Notes: a model not told the origin generated them from the sequence alone. A DNA stretch of 36,070 nt from Erysipelotrichaceae bacterium (GCA_017512625.1 JAFWFB010000013.1:1-36070), one strand, 5' to 3'; positions 16,586 through 25,614 are shown, numbered from the stretch's first letter. Numbers and translations are program-made.

Positions 16586-18371
16586 ACCATTTCTTGTTTG
16601 TTTATTAATATTAACGATTACTTGTGCATGTCAAAAGAAAGAGAGTTACTCACGCGAAGATTTTATCAATGATGTGGCATCTAATATTGGCCTGGAAACC
16701 GATGAGCCGGTTCAAAGATCGATCGATTTTGGACTGATCGATGAGTCGGATGAACTGAATAAAGCTTTAGACCTGAGATTTCTGGCCTATGTTTTGACCA
16801 ATTATTTAAGTCTTCCTGAAACATACCGATACGAGGAGGAAGGATATCTCTCGAAGGCTTATGAATGGCAGCTGATCAATGAAGGTGATTCTTTAAGAAA
16901 ACATGTTGAACAGGAAAAAGCGCTGGTCTACATCGATAAAGCCAACACCCTTAAAGAAAGACTTGAAGACAGTCATCTGCATTATGTACTTAAGCCTGGC
17001 AGGACTAAGCTTAACGAAAACGTACCTCTTTCGGATCAATTGGAACAAATCGATCTGACGGATGAATTCATTGTTGATTTCAAGGAGGTCGAAGTTAAGG
17101 AATTATATCCTTTTGAAGATATCCAAAAACAAGAAGATCAAAGATATGAGAAGCTAAGCAGTAATATTTATCAGCGATCCTTCAAGCTGAAGGACTATGA
17201 AATATCCTATCGGCTCTATACCGGTGGCATAGGCATCAGGGTAGTAAATGAGAAATTTCCGGGAAACTTCTATGCGGAAGCAGATATCTACGATGTTAAA
17301 CCGAAAGTCAAACTAAAAGCTGATAAGGATAGTGATTATACCTATCTTAAAGTTGACTTCAAGACCTCTGAAGCCATGGGTTTTAATAAGATGTTTGAAG
17401 ATGAACGGGTAGCTGATCTCAATGAAATGAAAAACGAGGAAGGGATCTCCAGGTTATTATCAATGTTTAAAAAGGAGGAAGAAGTAGCCGAGCAATCCAT
17501 CGAGTTACTGGAGATCTCCACTCCGCTTCCCTCCTTCAATCTGGTCAAACTGGCCCTAAGCGTTAAACTGAATTTCTATGCGAGCGGGAAAATCGCCATT
17601 ACTTTTGATACCGCAAACAAAGTCGGGTTCGAACGCAATAATGATGGGATCAGATATATCAATGACTTCGATAAGGATGTAGATTTTCTGATCAAGGCTG
17701 AAAGCGATCTGACGACCTCGGTTTCGATCGGTCTTAAAAGCATGGATAAGATGCTCGCTGATATTGAAAATGAGATCGGGATCCATGGCGAGATACCTAC
17801 AACCATTCATGTATATGATGACGAGGGTAAAAGAAGCAGGATCATCAGCAGCGATCTTCCGGCTGATTATCTGGATGCGAACCTGGCTGGCGGGAAGCTT
17901 AAATTATGTACCGATCTTAGTGTTTACTGGCTGTGGAATGTAACTATTAATTCCAAAGGGACATTATTGAACGATCTTAATGCAACCACTTCCTTTAACG
18001 TACTAAAGGATGATTACCAGCTTATCGAAGGTCCGATCCATCTGGAAAACTTTGTCAGAGTCGACCATTGTACCAGGCAGGATCAGTTGATTAACGAAAT
18101 TGAACAAATAGTAGTCGATCCAAACCGCTTGATATTGGATCTTTACCATAAGGCACTTAGTAAGGGAGAAACTTACATGATCAAGGTTAAAGGTCTGCCG
18201 GAAGGTTATTCCATAGGGGATCTGATCTACTACTCGAGCGATCCAAATATCGCGACCGTAGATGATAAGGGAACCATTAAAGCTGTATCCACTGGTGCAA
18301 CCGAGATCAATGTCAAAACCAAGGATGAAAAGTATCTGATCAGTATGACTGTTTTGGTCAAAAGCGAATGA
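16566..18371 (+). CDS. Exported putative lipoprotein with C-terminal Big2 domain, type VII island
   Basis: About 600 residues, unknown family. From the ATG at 16566 there is a signal sequence (LLRSSKP, then a hydrophobic stretch) ending in TCAC-QKKE. Cys at the second position makes a lipoprotein likely, though the -3 residue is Thr, a weak lipobox. About 45 residues later is an SLH-like helical segment, then a long beta-rich middle without a recognisable fold, and at the C terminus a bacterial Ig-like group 2 domain (IYYSSDPNIATVDDKGTIKAVSTGATEI). The first bases overlap the second WXG100 gene and no ribosome site is obvious, so translation may be coupled; ATG 16536 is an alternative start. 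It ends 4 nt into the EssC gene. The position suggests an outer-face component of the secretion system. Confidence 0.75.
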   Translation: MLLRSSKPFLVCLLILTITCACQKKESYSREDFINDVASNIGLETDEPVQRSIDFGLIDESDELNKALDLRFLAYVLTNYLSLPETYRYEEEGYLSKAYEWQLINEGDSLRKHVEQEKALVYIDKANTLKERLEDSHLHYVLKPGRTKLNENVPLSDQLEQIDLTDEFIVDFKEVEVKELYPFEDIQKQEDQRYEKLSSNIYQRSFKLKDYEISYRLYTGGIGIRVVNEKFPGNFYAEADIYDVKPKVKLKADKDSDYTYLKVDFKTSEAMGFNKMFEDERVADLNEMKNEEGISRLLSMFKKEEEVAEQSIELLEISTPLPSFNLVKLALSVKLNFYASGKIAITFDTANKVGFERNNDGIRYINDFDKDVDFLIKAESDLTTSVSIGLKSMDKMLADIENEIGIHGEIPTTIHVYDDEGKRSRIISSDLPADYLDANLAGGKLKLCTDLSVYWLWNVTINSKGTLLNDLNATTSFNVLKDDYQLIEGPIHLENFVRVDHCTRQDQLINEIEQIVVDPNRLILDLYHKALSKGETYMIKVKGLPEGYSIGDLIYYSSDPNIATVDDKGTIKAVSTGATEINVKTKDEKYLISMTVLVKSE

Positions 18372-19906
18372 ATATGTTTTTAGTTATCTATGAATCAGGC
18401 AAAATGACCAGAATTCCTCTAAACAGGCAGGAGCTAATCCTGCCTTCGTTTACCATTGAATACAGTCCAAAAGGCCATACTATTCATCTCCATGATCCAT
18501 ATACATACCAAAAGATATATACCGACTTTTATTTAAGGCCTGGTCATTATCGCCTTGTATCGGCTAAGAAAGAAGATATCGAGCTTTATGTTTACGATAA
18601 AAGCGAACAGCTTAGCACCTTTCATTATTACCGGTCCAAGATCAGTCTTGACTGGAGGGATCTCAAGATACCGAAAGGCTTTTACCTGAAGATCGAAAAC
18701 AGCAAACTATATTCATTCAATAAATATATCTATCTTAACGGGAAGCCGTTTAACAATGAAAGGATCAAAGGCGGAGATCGTATTGATTTCTTCGCTTACC
18801 GTCTTATCTATTATGATGATTTCTGGATGCTTAACAGCCAGATCGACCGTCCTGTTTATCTTCCGGATACGGTCAACAGGATAAAGCAGCAGACCTTCCA
18901 TCGCAAATATCGGAATAAACCGGTAGTAAAAAGTATGGAAATACACCTTAAGCACAAGGAACTAAACCGCTATAGCAATCAGCATATCTTTCTCAATTAT
19001 CTGCCAATGATCTTCACCTCACTGGCATCCATTTCCGCAATCATCATTAATCTCAACAGCAATCCCTCAAGCACTAACAACCGCTCTTACCTTTCGGCTT
19101 TGTTATTACCTGGAGCGATGATAGTAAGTTTTATGGTCATACAGCCTCTTATCAGACTTTATGAAAGGCATGTCGTTGATAAAAATAATCAAAAGATGGT
19201 TCGCGAATATCAGCTTTATCTGAAGCAGATAAGCCAAAGGATTGAGCAGTTTAAAAAGGAGTATCTTCAGGCAGTCGAAGCAGATTATGTGACGGCTGAT
19301 CACCTAAGGAAGATATACGAAAACAACGATCTTTACCGCAATCCTAAAAACAGCGATGACTATCTCCTTTTAAGTTTGGGTATAGGCAGACAACGGATAG
19401 AAGGATTGACGATCGTCAATGAGAATAAAAACCAGGAAGATAAGATCTACCAGTTATCGGAAAACATGATTCAAAAGTACCGGAAGGGATGGGATCTTCC
19501 ATTATTTATGGATCTTAAGAAGCATAAGTGTGTCAGCGTCATTATGAAACAGGAAGATCATTATTACCTGGAATATCTTCTATCACAGATCTTTCTTTTA
19601 CACAGTCCAACGGATTTAAAAGCAGTCGTTGTTGCTGATAAAGAATATGAATTTATCCACCATCTTAAAAGAGTTCCTCACTTGATCTACGAGGGAAAAC
19701 GTCATCTTTATGTTGCGAAGGAACCGGAATACGGTAATGCGGACCTGGTAATAGCTATCAATTCAAATGATATGGTTACTCGTAAGGAAGGCGTTTACTA
19801 CATATTTGTAAATGACCGTCTGGAAGACGCCCACCTATCCAGTGAAGCAGTCGTAACCTATCAAAAAGGGTATGGAAGATATAAGGATCAGGGAAAAGAT
19901 CGTTGA
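18368..19906 (+). CDS. essC: EssC N-terminal half (FHA-like and transmembrane part)
   Basis: First 512 residues of a type VII secretion ATPase. Two FHA-like beta domains occupy roughly 1-100 and 100-165; the second shows YIYLNGKPFNNERIKGGDRIDFF, as in EssC. Two transmembrane helices follow at about 215-232 and 242-260, starting from LNYLPMIFTS. Then comes the juxtamembrane helical segment and the N-terminal portion of the cytoplasmic region. It overlaps the lipoprotein gene by 4 nt. The frame ends shortly after TYQKGYGR, where the family continues into the first ATPase domain; that domain is in the +1 frame from 19872. Removing one A from the AAAAA run at 19863-19867 would join the frames as TYQKGMEDIRIREK. 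Confidence 0.87.
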   Translation: MNMFLVIYESGKMTRIPLNRQELILPSFTIEYSPKGHTIHLHDPYTYQKIYTDFYLRPGHYRLVSAKKEDIELYVYDKSEQLSTFHYYRSKISLDWRDLKIPKGFYLKIENSKLYSFNKYIYLNGKPFNNERIKGGDRIDFFAYRLIYYDDFWMLNSQIDRPVYLPDTVNRIKQQTFHRKYRNKPVVKSMEIHLKHKELNRYSNQHIFLNYLPMIFTSLASISAIIINLNSNPSSTNNRSYLSALLLPGAMIVSFMVIQPLIRLYERHVVDKNNQKMVREYQLYLKQISQRIEQFKKEYLQAVEADYVTADHLRKIYENNDLYRNPKNSDDYLLLSLGIGRQRIEGLTIVNENKNQEDKIYQLSENMIQKYRKGWDLPLFMDLKKHKCVSVIMKQEDHYYLEYLLSQIFLLHSPTDLKAVVVADKEYEFIHHLKRVPHLIYEGKRHLYVAKEPEYGNADLVIAINSNDMVTRKEGVYYIFVNDRLEDAHLSSEAVVTYQKGYGRYKDQGKDR

Positions 19907-22043
19907 TTTCATATCCTATCCCAAAGTTCTTGAAAATTACATTCTGTGGGACGGTCTTACAGATATCGGATATATTGCAACAGACGGGTACAGGACCATT
20001 ATTCCCTTTTCCCAAATGTATCAGGATCGTATCAGGCCCAAGGAGGGGCTTTGCGCCTATTTGGGTTTTGATGGAGAAAAACTTGTCACGTTGGATCTGA
20101 ATGAGAAAAAGGATGGACCCCATGGTTTGATCGTTGGTACGACCGGAAGTGGGAAAACGGAACTGATCCTAACCATGATCATCTCTTTAGCGATCAACTA
20201 TCCTCCCGATTACCTGCAGTTTGTGATCATTGATTTCAAGGGAGGCAATCTCATCAATACTCTGAGCAACCGGAAATATACCCTGCCTCATTTGATAAAT
20301 ACTCACACAAATATCGATGAGATAAATTTCAAAAGGATACTGGTCTCATTCAGGAATGAATGCGAGCGCAGACAAAAGATCTTTAAGGATGCGCTAACAG
20401 TTAAAGGGGAAACGGTTAGCGATATCTATAAATATAATGAGGCCGCAAAGCGAAATAAAGAAATCAGACCATTGGCTCATTTAGTGGTGATCATCGATGA
20501 ATTCGCTGAGATAGCTAAGACTCATCCGGAATTTATCGATGAAGTTATTTCGATATCCAGGGTAGGGAGGAGTTTAGGTTTTCACCTGATCTTGTCTACC
20601 CAGAAGGCAGGAGGAGTCATCAGTGAACAGATCAAAAGCAACAGTAATTTCAAGATCTGTCTGAAAGTCAACGAACCAATCGAATCCAAAGAAGTCATAG
20701 GAACTGATGATGCATCCAGGATCACGACACCGGGTTACTTTTATCTAAAAAGCGATCGGGGTCTGGTCAAAGGAATGTCAGCTTATGCGAATGCTGACAT
20801 CAATAAGTCATACACGAAATATGTAGAACTTCTGGATATCCATCTTCAACCGGTCAAGCGGATCTATCAGCAGCCTTCATCATTGAGGATCACCGAAGCG
20901 GAGAAGCTGGTTGAGATGCTCGCAAAGGGTTACCCTGATTATCCTAAGGAAAGTGACTCACTTTGGAAGAATGAATTAAGAAGGATGACCTACAAGGAAA
21001 CCGTCAAACAGTATCAGGTTGATAATGGTTCCTATATTTTTGGACTAAGCGATGATTATTATCACAAAAGATATTTGCCTGTAGTTTTTAAGACCGACGA
21101 AAATGCCTTGGTTATTTCAACGGACCATAAGCTTAAACAATTGCATCTGAAAAACAGTCTCAATAGTCTGGTCCAAAACAAAGCAGTAGACATAGTTGTT
21201 TTGAATCTGCTTAATTACGATATCGATGATTATCAGGATAATGTAGAAATAATTGGCGTTGAGAACGAGAAAAAATTAGCTTCGCTACTGGGTTATCTGA
21301 AAAACAAGGAAAACATACCCGAAAATGATCTTCTGATAATCATTAACGATCTGCAGGCACTTTATCGATATGATCCTGATTATTTGGAGCTATTTAAAAG
21401 CTTGTTGATAGCTTCCGGGAACAGCAGGTATAAATTCCTGATCTATTGTGGATTATCATCGGATATCAATTACCAATTGTCCATGTTGATCAGACAGAAG
21501 GTATATCTGGGTGATAACAGTAACAAGGATGTCGATAACATCTTCAGCGAGCGCTTTAAGGATAATGTTCATACTGATGGCCTTATCCAGGATGAACATC
21601 TGTTGGGATTTAAATTGTTCGAATATAAACTTTGTAAAAGTGATCATCACAACCGGTTTAGGATGAAAGACATCGATCTTAACAGAAGGATGTATTACCA
21701 AAACGACAGGTTATATATGGGTTATACCAGCAAGCTTTACGAAGACTTTTACCTGGATCTCAACAAATATCCCAAGGTGTTGTTTCTTTCAGAAGATCAG
21801 CAGTTGCTTGAGTATCTTTCTAAAAGTACTAAAGATCAAAGGATATTCATCAGCGATATCGATGGATTGGATGATATCAAGGCCATTATCCGTTACCCGG
21901 TCATTTATTTCGGCTATGGACTAAGAGACCGTTATCAGCTAAATCCTAAGATCAAGGATGATCTTAATGAGGATGAAGCTTTATTCATATGGAAACAGGA
22001 AAGGATCAGATTCAGATATTTTAAAGGATATGCAACTGGTTAA
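19872..22043 (+). CDS. essC: EssC C-terminal half (FtsK/SpoIIIE-type ATPase domains)
   Basis: 723 residues holding the motor. Domain D1 has GPHGLIVGTTGSGKTE (P-loop 89-97), IIDFKGGN, Walker B LVVIIDE (D209 E210) and STQKAGG, so it looks active. The region equivalent to D2 (about 375-590) has ALVISTDHKLKQLHL where a P-loop should be, with a relic LLIIINDLQ of Walker B. D3 (about 610-723) is short and also lacks a P-loop. The two halves total about 1,235 aa, against roughly 1,480 for full EssC. The ATG at 19872 has GGG only one base upstream, a poor ribosome site, which favours a fused product or an indel error over a separate gene. It overlaps the EsaB-like gene by 14 nt. Confidence 0.9.
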   Translation: MEDIRIREKIVDFISYPKVLENYILWDGLTDIGYIATDGYRTIIPFSQMYQDRIRPKEGLCAYLGFDGEKLVTLDLNEKKDGPHGLIVGTTGSGKTELILTMIISLAINYPPDYLQFVIIDFKGGNLINTLSNRKYTLPHLINTHTNIDEINFKRILVSFRNECERRQKIFKDALTVKGETVSDIYKYNEAAKRNKEIRPLAHLVVIIDEFAEIAKTHPEFIDEVISISRVGRSLGFHLILSTQKAGGVISEQIKSNSNFKICLKVNEPIESKEVIGTDDASRITTPGYFYLKSDRGLVKGMSAYANADINKSYTKYVELLDIHLQPVKRIYQQPSSLRITEAEKLVEMLAKGYPDYPKESDSLWKNELRRMTYKETVKQYQVDNGSYIFGLSDDYYHKRYLPVVFKTDENALVISTDHKLKQLHLKNSLNSLVQNKAVDIVVLNLLNYDIDDYQDNVEIIGVENEKKLASLLGYLKNKENIPENDLLIIINDLQALYRYDPDYLELFKSLLIASGNSRYKFLIYCGLSSDINYQLSMLIRQKVYLGDNSNKDVDNIFSERFKDNVHTDGLIQDEHLLGFKLFEYKLCKSDHHNRFRMKDIDLNRRMYYQNDRLYMGYTSKLYEDFYLDLNKYPKVLFLSEDQQLLEYLSKSTKDQRIFISDIDGLDDIKAIIRYPVIYFGYGLRDRYQLNPKIKDDLNEDEALFIWKQERIRFRYFKGYATG

Positions 22044-22269
22044 TATATACGTAGTTATTTATGACAGGGAGTACGAAGCCTATTTCTCTCCTTATTTAAA
22101 CCTCAAGGAAAATCTCGACTTGTTTTTAAATACTATCGAGGAAGAGCAGGATTACAAACTGAACGATAATTATCTGGTTAAGCTTAAGGGTTCCCGCAAC
22201 TTTCTCAATATGGAAACGCTGCTTAAAGAATTCCCGTTCGGTGAATATACCCGCTTAATTGTTTTCTAG
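22030..22269 (+). CDS. EsaB/YukD-like ubiquitin-fold protein
   Basis: 79 residues beginning MQLVNIYVVIYDREYEAYFS, a beta-hairpin opening, followed by a helix (LKENLDLFLNTIEEEQ) and further short strands. Size, fold pattern and location next to essC fit EsaB/YukD, the small cytoplasmic component of Bacillota type VII systems. The start at 22030 is preferred over the in-frame ATG at 21958 because the extra residues lie inside essC and would not fit the fold. AAAGGA lies very close upstream. Sequence similarity to EsaB is weak by eye; the call leans on context. Confidence 0.7.
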   Translation: MQLVNIYVVIYDREYEAYFSPYLNLKENLDLFLNTIEEEQDYKLNDNYLVKLKGSRNFLNMETLLKEFPFGEYTRLIVF

Positions 22270-22279
22270 GCAAATAAGG

Positions 22280-22285
22280 TACAAT
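22280..22285 (+). promoter_or_regulatory. Putative internal -10 element, leaderless start
   Basis: TACAAT ends 6 nt before the GTG at 22292. TTGTTT at 22259-22264 could be a -35 with a short 15 bp spacer. It may express the last island gene separately. Confidence 0.3.
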
Positions 22286-22291
22286 GATAAT

Positions 22292-24916
22292 GTGAAAAAG
22301 ATAAAGTACCTGCTTGTTTTGCTGATACTATTGAGCAATTTCAGGGCTGTTAGGGCTGAAGGAGAATATATCGTTAGTGACCAGGATGGAAATGTCATCG
22401 GCACCTACGATTCCTTTTACCGTGCCAATCAAACCTATAATTATTATTTCGAAGATTACGATAATATCAGCATCCAAAAAGGTGATGAATATCTAAAAAC
22501 CAAGTATGGCATTCTGTTTTTCAAGCAAAATGAAAACTGCTCCTACAATATCGACTACACTGATGATTTCGGAAATAAGGGAACCATCAATGGTTGCTAT
22601 GTCGGTGATGCAGCATACTTAGGTGGGGATGAAAACTATAGTTCTTTCTATCTAAGCGGCATTGAAGCAGAGGTATCAAAGGAAGATACGATACTATTAC
22701 CGCTGGAGCAGGTCGATATCAATATCAGCAGTTTCGTAAACATCGACGGAACCCTATATCATCAGATCAATACCAATTATTCGAATAAATACTATAATCT
22801 GATGCTCAACTTAGGTCCGGCCCCGGAATATCTGAAAGATGGGCCATATTACAGCTATGATACCCATTATTTTTATGATGATTACCGCCTGATGATCGAT
22901 GATCTTAAAAGGGGAAGACATGAGAATTCGGTAAATGAAGAGCCTTATTACAACTACTTCATGTATCTGCCTCAAAGATCACTGTCGGCCTATTCGCTGG
23001 AAGAATTAAACAGCTTTTATCTGGACAAGCTGAAGATCAATTCCCGGATCGGTCATTACATCGATAGCAATAATGATTATTCATCCGATATCATCAATGA
23101 ATCGATGATGTATCACGATCTCGACCCTTTTATGATCGGTCAATACCAGTATGGCGTTAATGCCTTGTTGACCCTGGGCATCGCGAACAGTCAAAGCAAT
23201 TACGGAAGACAAGTAAACAATTATTTCGGAAACAATTATTTTGCGCATGCTGCCTACATCGGGCAGGAAGATTCCAAGTATCATGATCTGGCTGAATCGG
23301 TTTACAGTCATCAGAAATATTACATCAGCAATCGCTATGGCAACGCTTACCTATATAACTACCTCGGATCATATTTCGGAAATCTTTGTTCCGGAATGAA
23401 CCGTTCCTATTCGAACGATCCTTACTTTGGTGAGAGAATGGTCCACTATGCAACGGAAATAGACAATTTCCTGGGTAATAAGGATCTTAACAAATATTGT
23501 CTGGGCATTGTTGAACGTTGCAGGAACTTAAGGGTCTACAAGGATAAGGAATTAAGCGATCAGTTATACAAACTGGATGATATTTATAATCATGCTTTCA
23601 TCCTCCTTTCAGAGGGGGAAGACTATTATCAGATCCAGCTGGATAGTCCGGATGATCGTGAAGGATTTAATTATTCCTTTAAAGAAAGCATAGGCTATAT
23701 CAATAAACAGGAGATATCAGTGATCATCAACCCTGAACGAATGGGTCAGATCGAATACCAACAGGTCACTCTTGATGGAGCTGATGGAACATATAATGGC
23801 GAAAGTCAGCTGGAGGTTATCCACTTCAAAGACGAAGAAGCTTCGATGATCAAGGCAGTTGCTGAAGGTAAAGATTTCGAGAAATACAATTACGATGAAG
23901 AAAAGGATATTTATCTGGCGGAATATAAGGATATTCAAAGCATCGAAGTCATAGATGCTCCACAAAACTGTTTTACTGGCGATTATCTGGATCTGGACAA
24001 CGTCTTTATCCGGATCAGGTATACCGATGGAACAAGCGCCTATCGGGCTGTTGAGATGAACATGATCGAAGGCTTTGATAATAGCAAGGCCGGTAACCAG
24101 ATGGTTACGGTGCGCTATCGCAGCTTTACAGACAGCTTCCAGATCGAGGTCAGTGACAGTCAGGAAGAAGCAAACAAGCAGTTAAGTGAATATCTAAGCA
24201 GGATCGATGAATTGGATTTTGAAGATGCAATGCAGTTTAAGAAGCTGCTTTACGAAGGAACGATCCGCCTGACGATGGATCAGATCCGTAAAATCGATAG
24301 GATCCTGATCGAAAATACCAAGGACAAGATCGCCTATGTCATAAATTCCAGAAAGCCTTTATCGGTATCCGGTCTTTCGCTGGTCATACCATTTAACAGC
24401 GGTATCGTTGAAAAGTCGTTTTTGAAGGAAAGTGTGATCATCAAGACCGATGAGGTACCATCGATGGATTATCAAAGACTGGAGACAGTCGTTGATGCTA
24501 ACGGTTATACGATCGAGGACAGCATCAGGATCAGATTGTATGCTGATTACCGTAAGATCGAACCGCTCACTTCCTTTGTTGCCTGCTTAAAGATGGAGGT
24601 TGATCCACAAAGGATATATACCGTCTTCTATCTCGAAGAAGACGGTGATGTTCATCGTCTGGAAACGACTCAAAGTGCGGAAGGAGTCCACTTCAAGGCT
24701 GAAAGAAACGGAAGCTATCTGATCGTTTCCAAGCCAACAAGCAACGAATATGAACTAAAAAGCATCAACGAGAATATCTTAGTCAGTGATACCAATTATT
24801 CGATCGGTTATATGCTTATCCTGCTGATCGTCCTTGCGGGTTTGCTGATAATAACGATAGTGGTATTATTGATAGGAATGAAAAAGGGGTTATGGTGGAA
24901 AGATTACAAAAAATAA
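22292..24916 (+). CDS. Large secreted, membrane-anchored protein with degenerate glucosaminidase-like and Ig-like domains
   Basis: 874 residues from a GTG at 22292; a TTG at 22259 is possible but overlaps the previous gene and precedes the signal peptide. A cleavable signal (KKIKYLLVLLILLSNFRAVRAEG) opens the protein. A Tyr/Asn-rich region runs to about 245. Then follows a domain like GH73 glucosaminidases (about 245-410) with YGVNALLTLGIANSQSNYG; the catalytic Glu position appears to hold Gln (Q301). An SH3-like stretch (about 415-480) and a Big3-like domain (about 548-620, with RIRYTDGTSAY and GFDNSKAGNQMVTVRY) precede a C-terminal transmembrane helix (about 838-862) and a basic tail. It overlaps rluB by 25 nt. 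It may bind peptidoglycan at the secretion site; this is inference. Confidence 0.8.
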   Translation: MKKIKYLLVLLILLSNFRAVRAEGEYIVSDQDGNVIGTYDSFYRANQTYNYYFEDYDNISIQKGDEYLKTKYGILFFKQNENCSYNIDYTDDFGNKGTINGCYVGDAAYLGGDENYSSFYLSGIEAEVSKEDTILLPLEQVDINISSFVNIDGTLYHQINTNYSNKYYNLMLNLGPAPEYLKDGPYYSYDTHYFYDDYRLMIDDLKRGRHENSVNEEPYYNYFMYLPQRSLSAYSLEELNSFYLDKLKINSRIGHYIDSNNDYSSDIINESMMYHDLDPFMIGQYQYGVNALLTLGIANSQSNYGRQVNNYFGNNYFAHAAYIGQEDSKYHDLAESVYSHQKYYISNRYGNAYLYNYLGSYFGNLCSGMNRSYSNDPYFGERMVHYATEIDNFLGNKDLNKYCLGIVERCRNLRVYKDKELSDQLYKLDDIYNHAFILLSEGEDYYQIQLDSPDDREGFNYSFKESIGYINKQEISVIINPERMGQIEYQQVTLDGADGTYNGESQLEVIHFKDEEASMIKAVAEGKDFEKYNYDEEKDIYLAEYKDIQSIEVIDAPQNCFTGDYLDLDNVFIRIRYTDGTSAYRAVEMNMIEGFDNSKAGNQMVTVRYRSFTDSFQIEVSDSQEEANKQLSEYLSRIDELDFEDAMQFKKLLYEGTIRLTMDQIRKIDRILIENTKDKIAYVINSRKPLSVSGLSLVIPFNSGIVEKSFLKESVIIKTDEVPSMDYQRLETVVDANGYTIEDSIRIRLYADYRKIEPLTSFVACLKMEVDPQRIYTVFYLEEDGDVHRLETTQSAEGVHFKAERNGSYLIVSKPTSNEYELKSINENILVSDTNYSIGYMLILLIVLAGLLIITIVVLLIGMKKGLWWKDYKK

Positions 24917-25614
24917 TAGCTAACAGCGGAATCTGTTCACGTCGTAAGGCTGAAGAACTGATTATTGCCGGCAAGGTCAAGGTGAATGGTGTCGTAGTCG
25001 ATACCTTGGGTTTTAAAGCTGATCCAAACGATGATATAGAAGTTAACGGTCAAAAGATCGCCAGGGAAGAGAAAGTCTATTTCCTGATCAATAAGCCGAA
25101 GAATATCATTTCCAGTGTCAAGGATGACAGAGGAAGGACAACGGTCATCGATCTGGTGGACACTGACAAAAGGATCTTCCCGGTCGGAAGACTGGACTTC
25201 GATTCCTCGGGTCTGATGCTTCTTACCAATGATGGCGAGCTAACCAACATGATGCTTCACCCTTCCTTCGAGATCGAAAAGACTTATGAAGTAACCATCA
25301 GCGGACAGATCACCGAGGAAGAAGTAGCGACCTTGCGCAAAGGAGTCGTTATCGATGGGATCAAGACTTCCAGAGCAAAAGTCACACTGCTGCGCTACAA
25401 CGCAAATAAAAACATCTCCTTTTTAACGGTTACCATCCACGAAGGACGCAACCGTCAGGTCAGGAAGATGTTTGAAACACTTAATTATGAAGTAACCCGC
25501 TTAAACCGGATCAAGGAAGGTCCTCTAACTTTAGGAACCCTGCAACCCGGCCAATACCGGAAACTCAAACCGGTCGAGGTCAAGAGTCTGAAGAAATATC
25601 TGGAGACTAAATGA
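24892..25614 (+). CDS. rluB: Ribosomal large-subunit pseudouridine synthase (RsuA/RluB family)
   Basis: 240 residues: an N-terminal S4 RNA-binding domain (ERLQKIIANSGICSRRKAEELI, GKVKVNGVVV), then the RsuA-type synthase with FPVGRLDFDSSGLMLLTNDG (catalytic Asp in GRLDFDS) and HEGRNRQVRKMF. By homology it makes pseudouridine 2605 in 23S rRNA, though RsuA-type specificities cannot be separated safely by eye. The start is ATG 24892 (GTG 24895 also fits), inside the end of the island's last gene, with AGGGG upstream. The 3' end overlaps the convergent rqcH gene by 8 nt. Confidence 0.95.
   Translation: MVERLQKIIANSGICSRRKAEELIIAGKVKVNGVVVDTLGFKADPNDDIEVNGQKIAREEKVYFLINKPKNIISSVKDDRGRTTVIDLVDTDKRIFPVGRLDFDSSGLMLLTNDGELTNMMLHPSFEIEKTYEVTISGQITEEEVATLRKGVVIDGIKTSRAKVTLLRYNANKNISFLTVTIHEGRNRQVRKMFETLNYEVTRLNRIKEGPLTLGTLQPGQYRKLKPVEVKSLKKYLETK

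Noticed and set aside
25607..25614. Missing terminator at the rluB/rqcH tail overlap as evidence of an antisense RNA
   Set aside because: Tail-to-tail overlaps of a few bases are common in compact genomes and nothing else points to an RNA gene.
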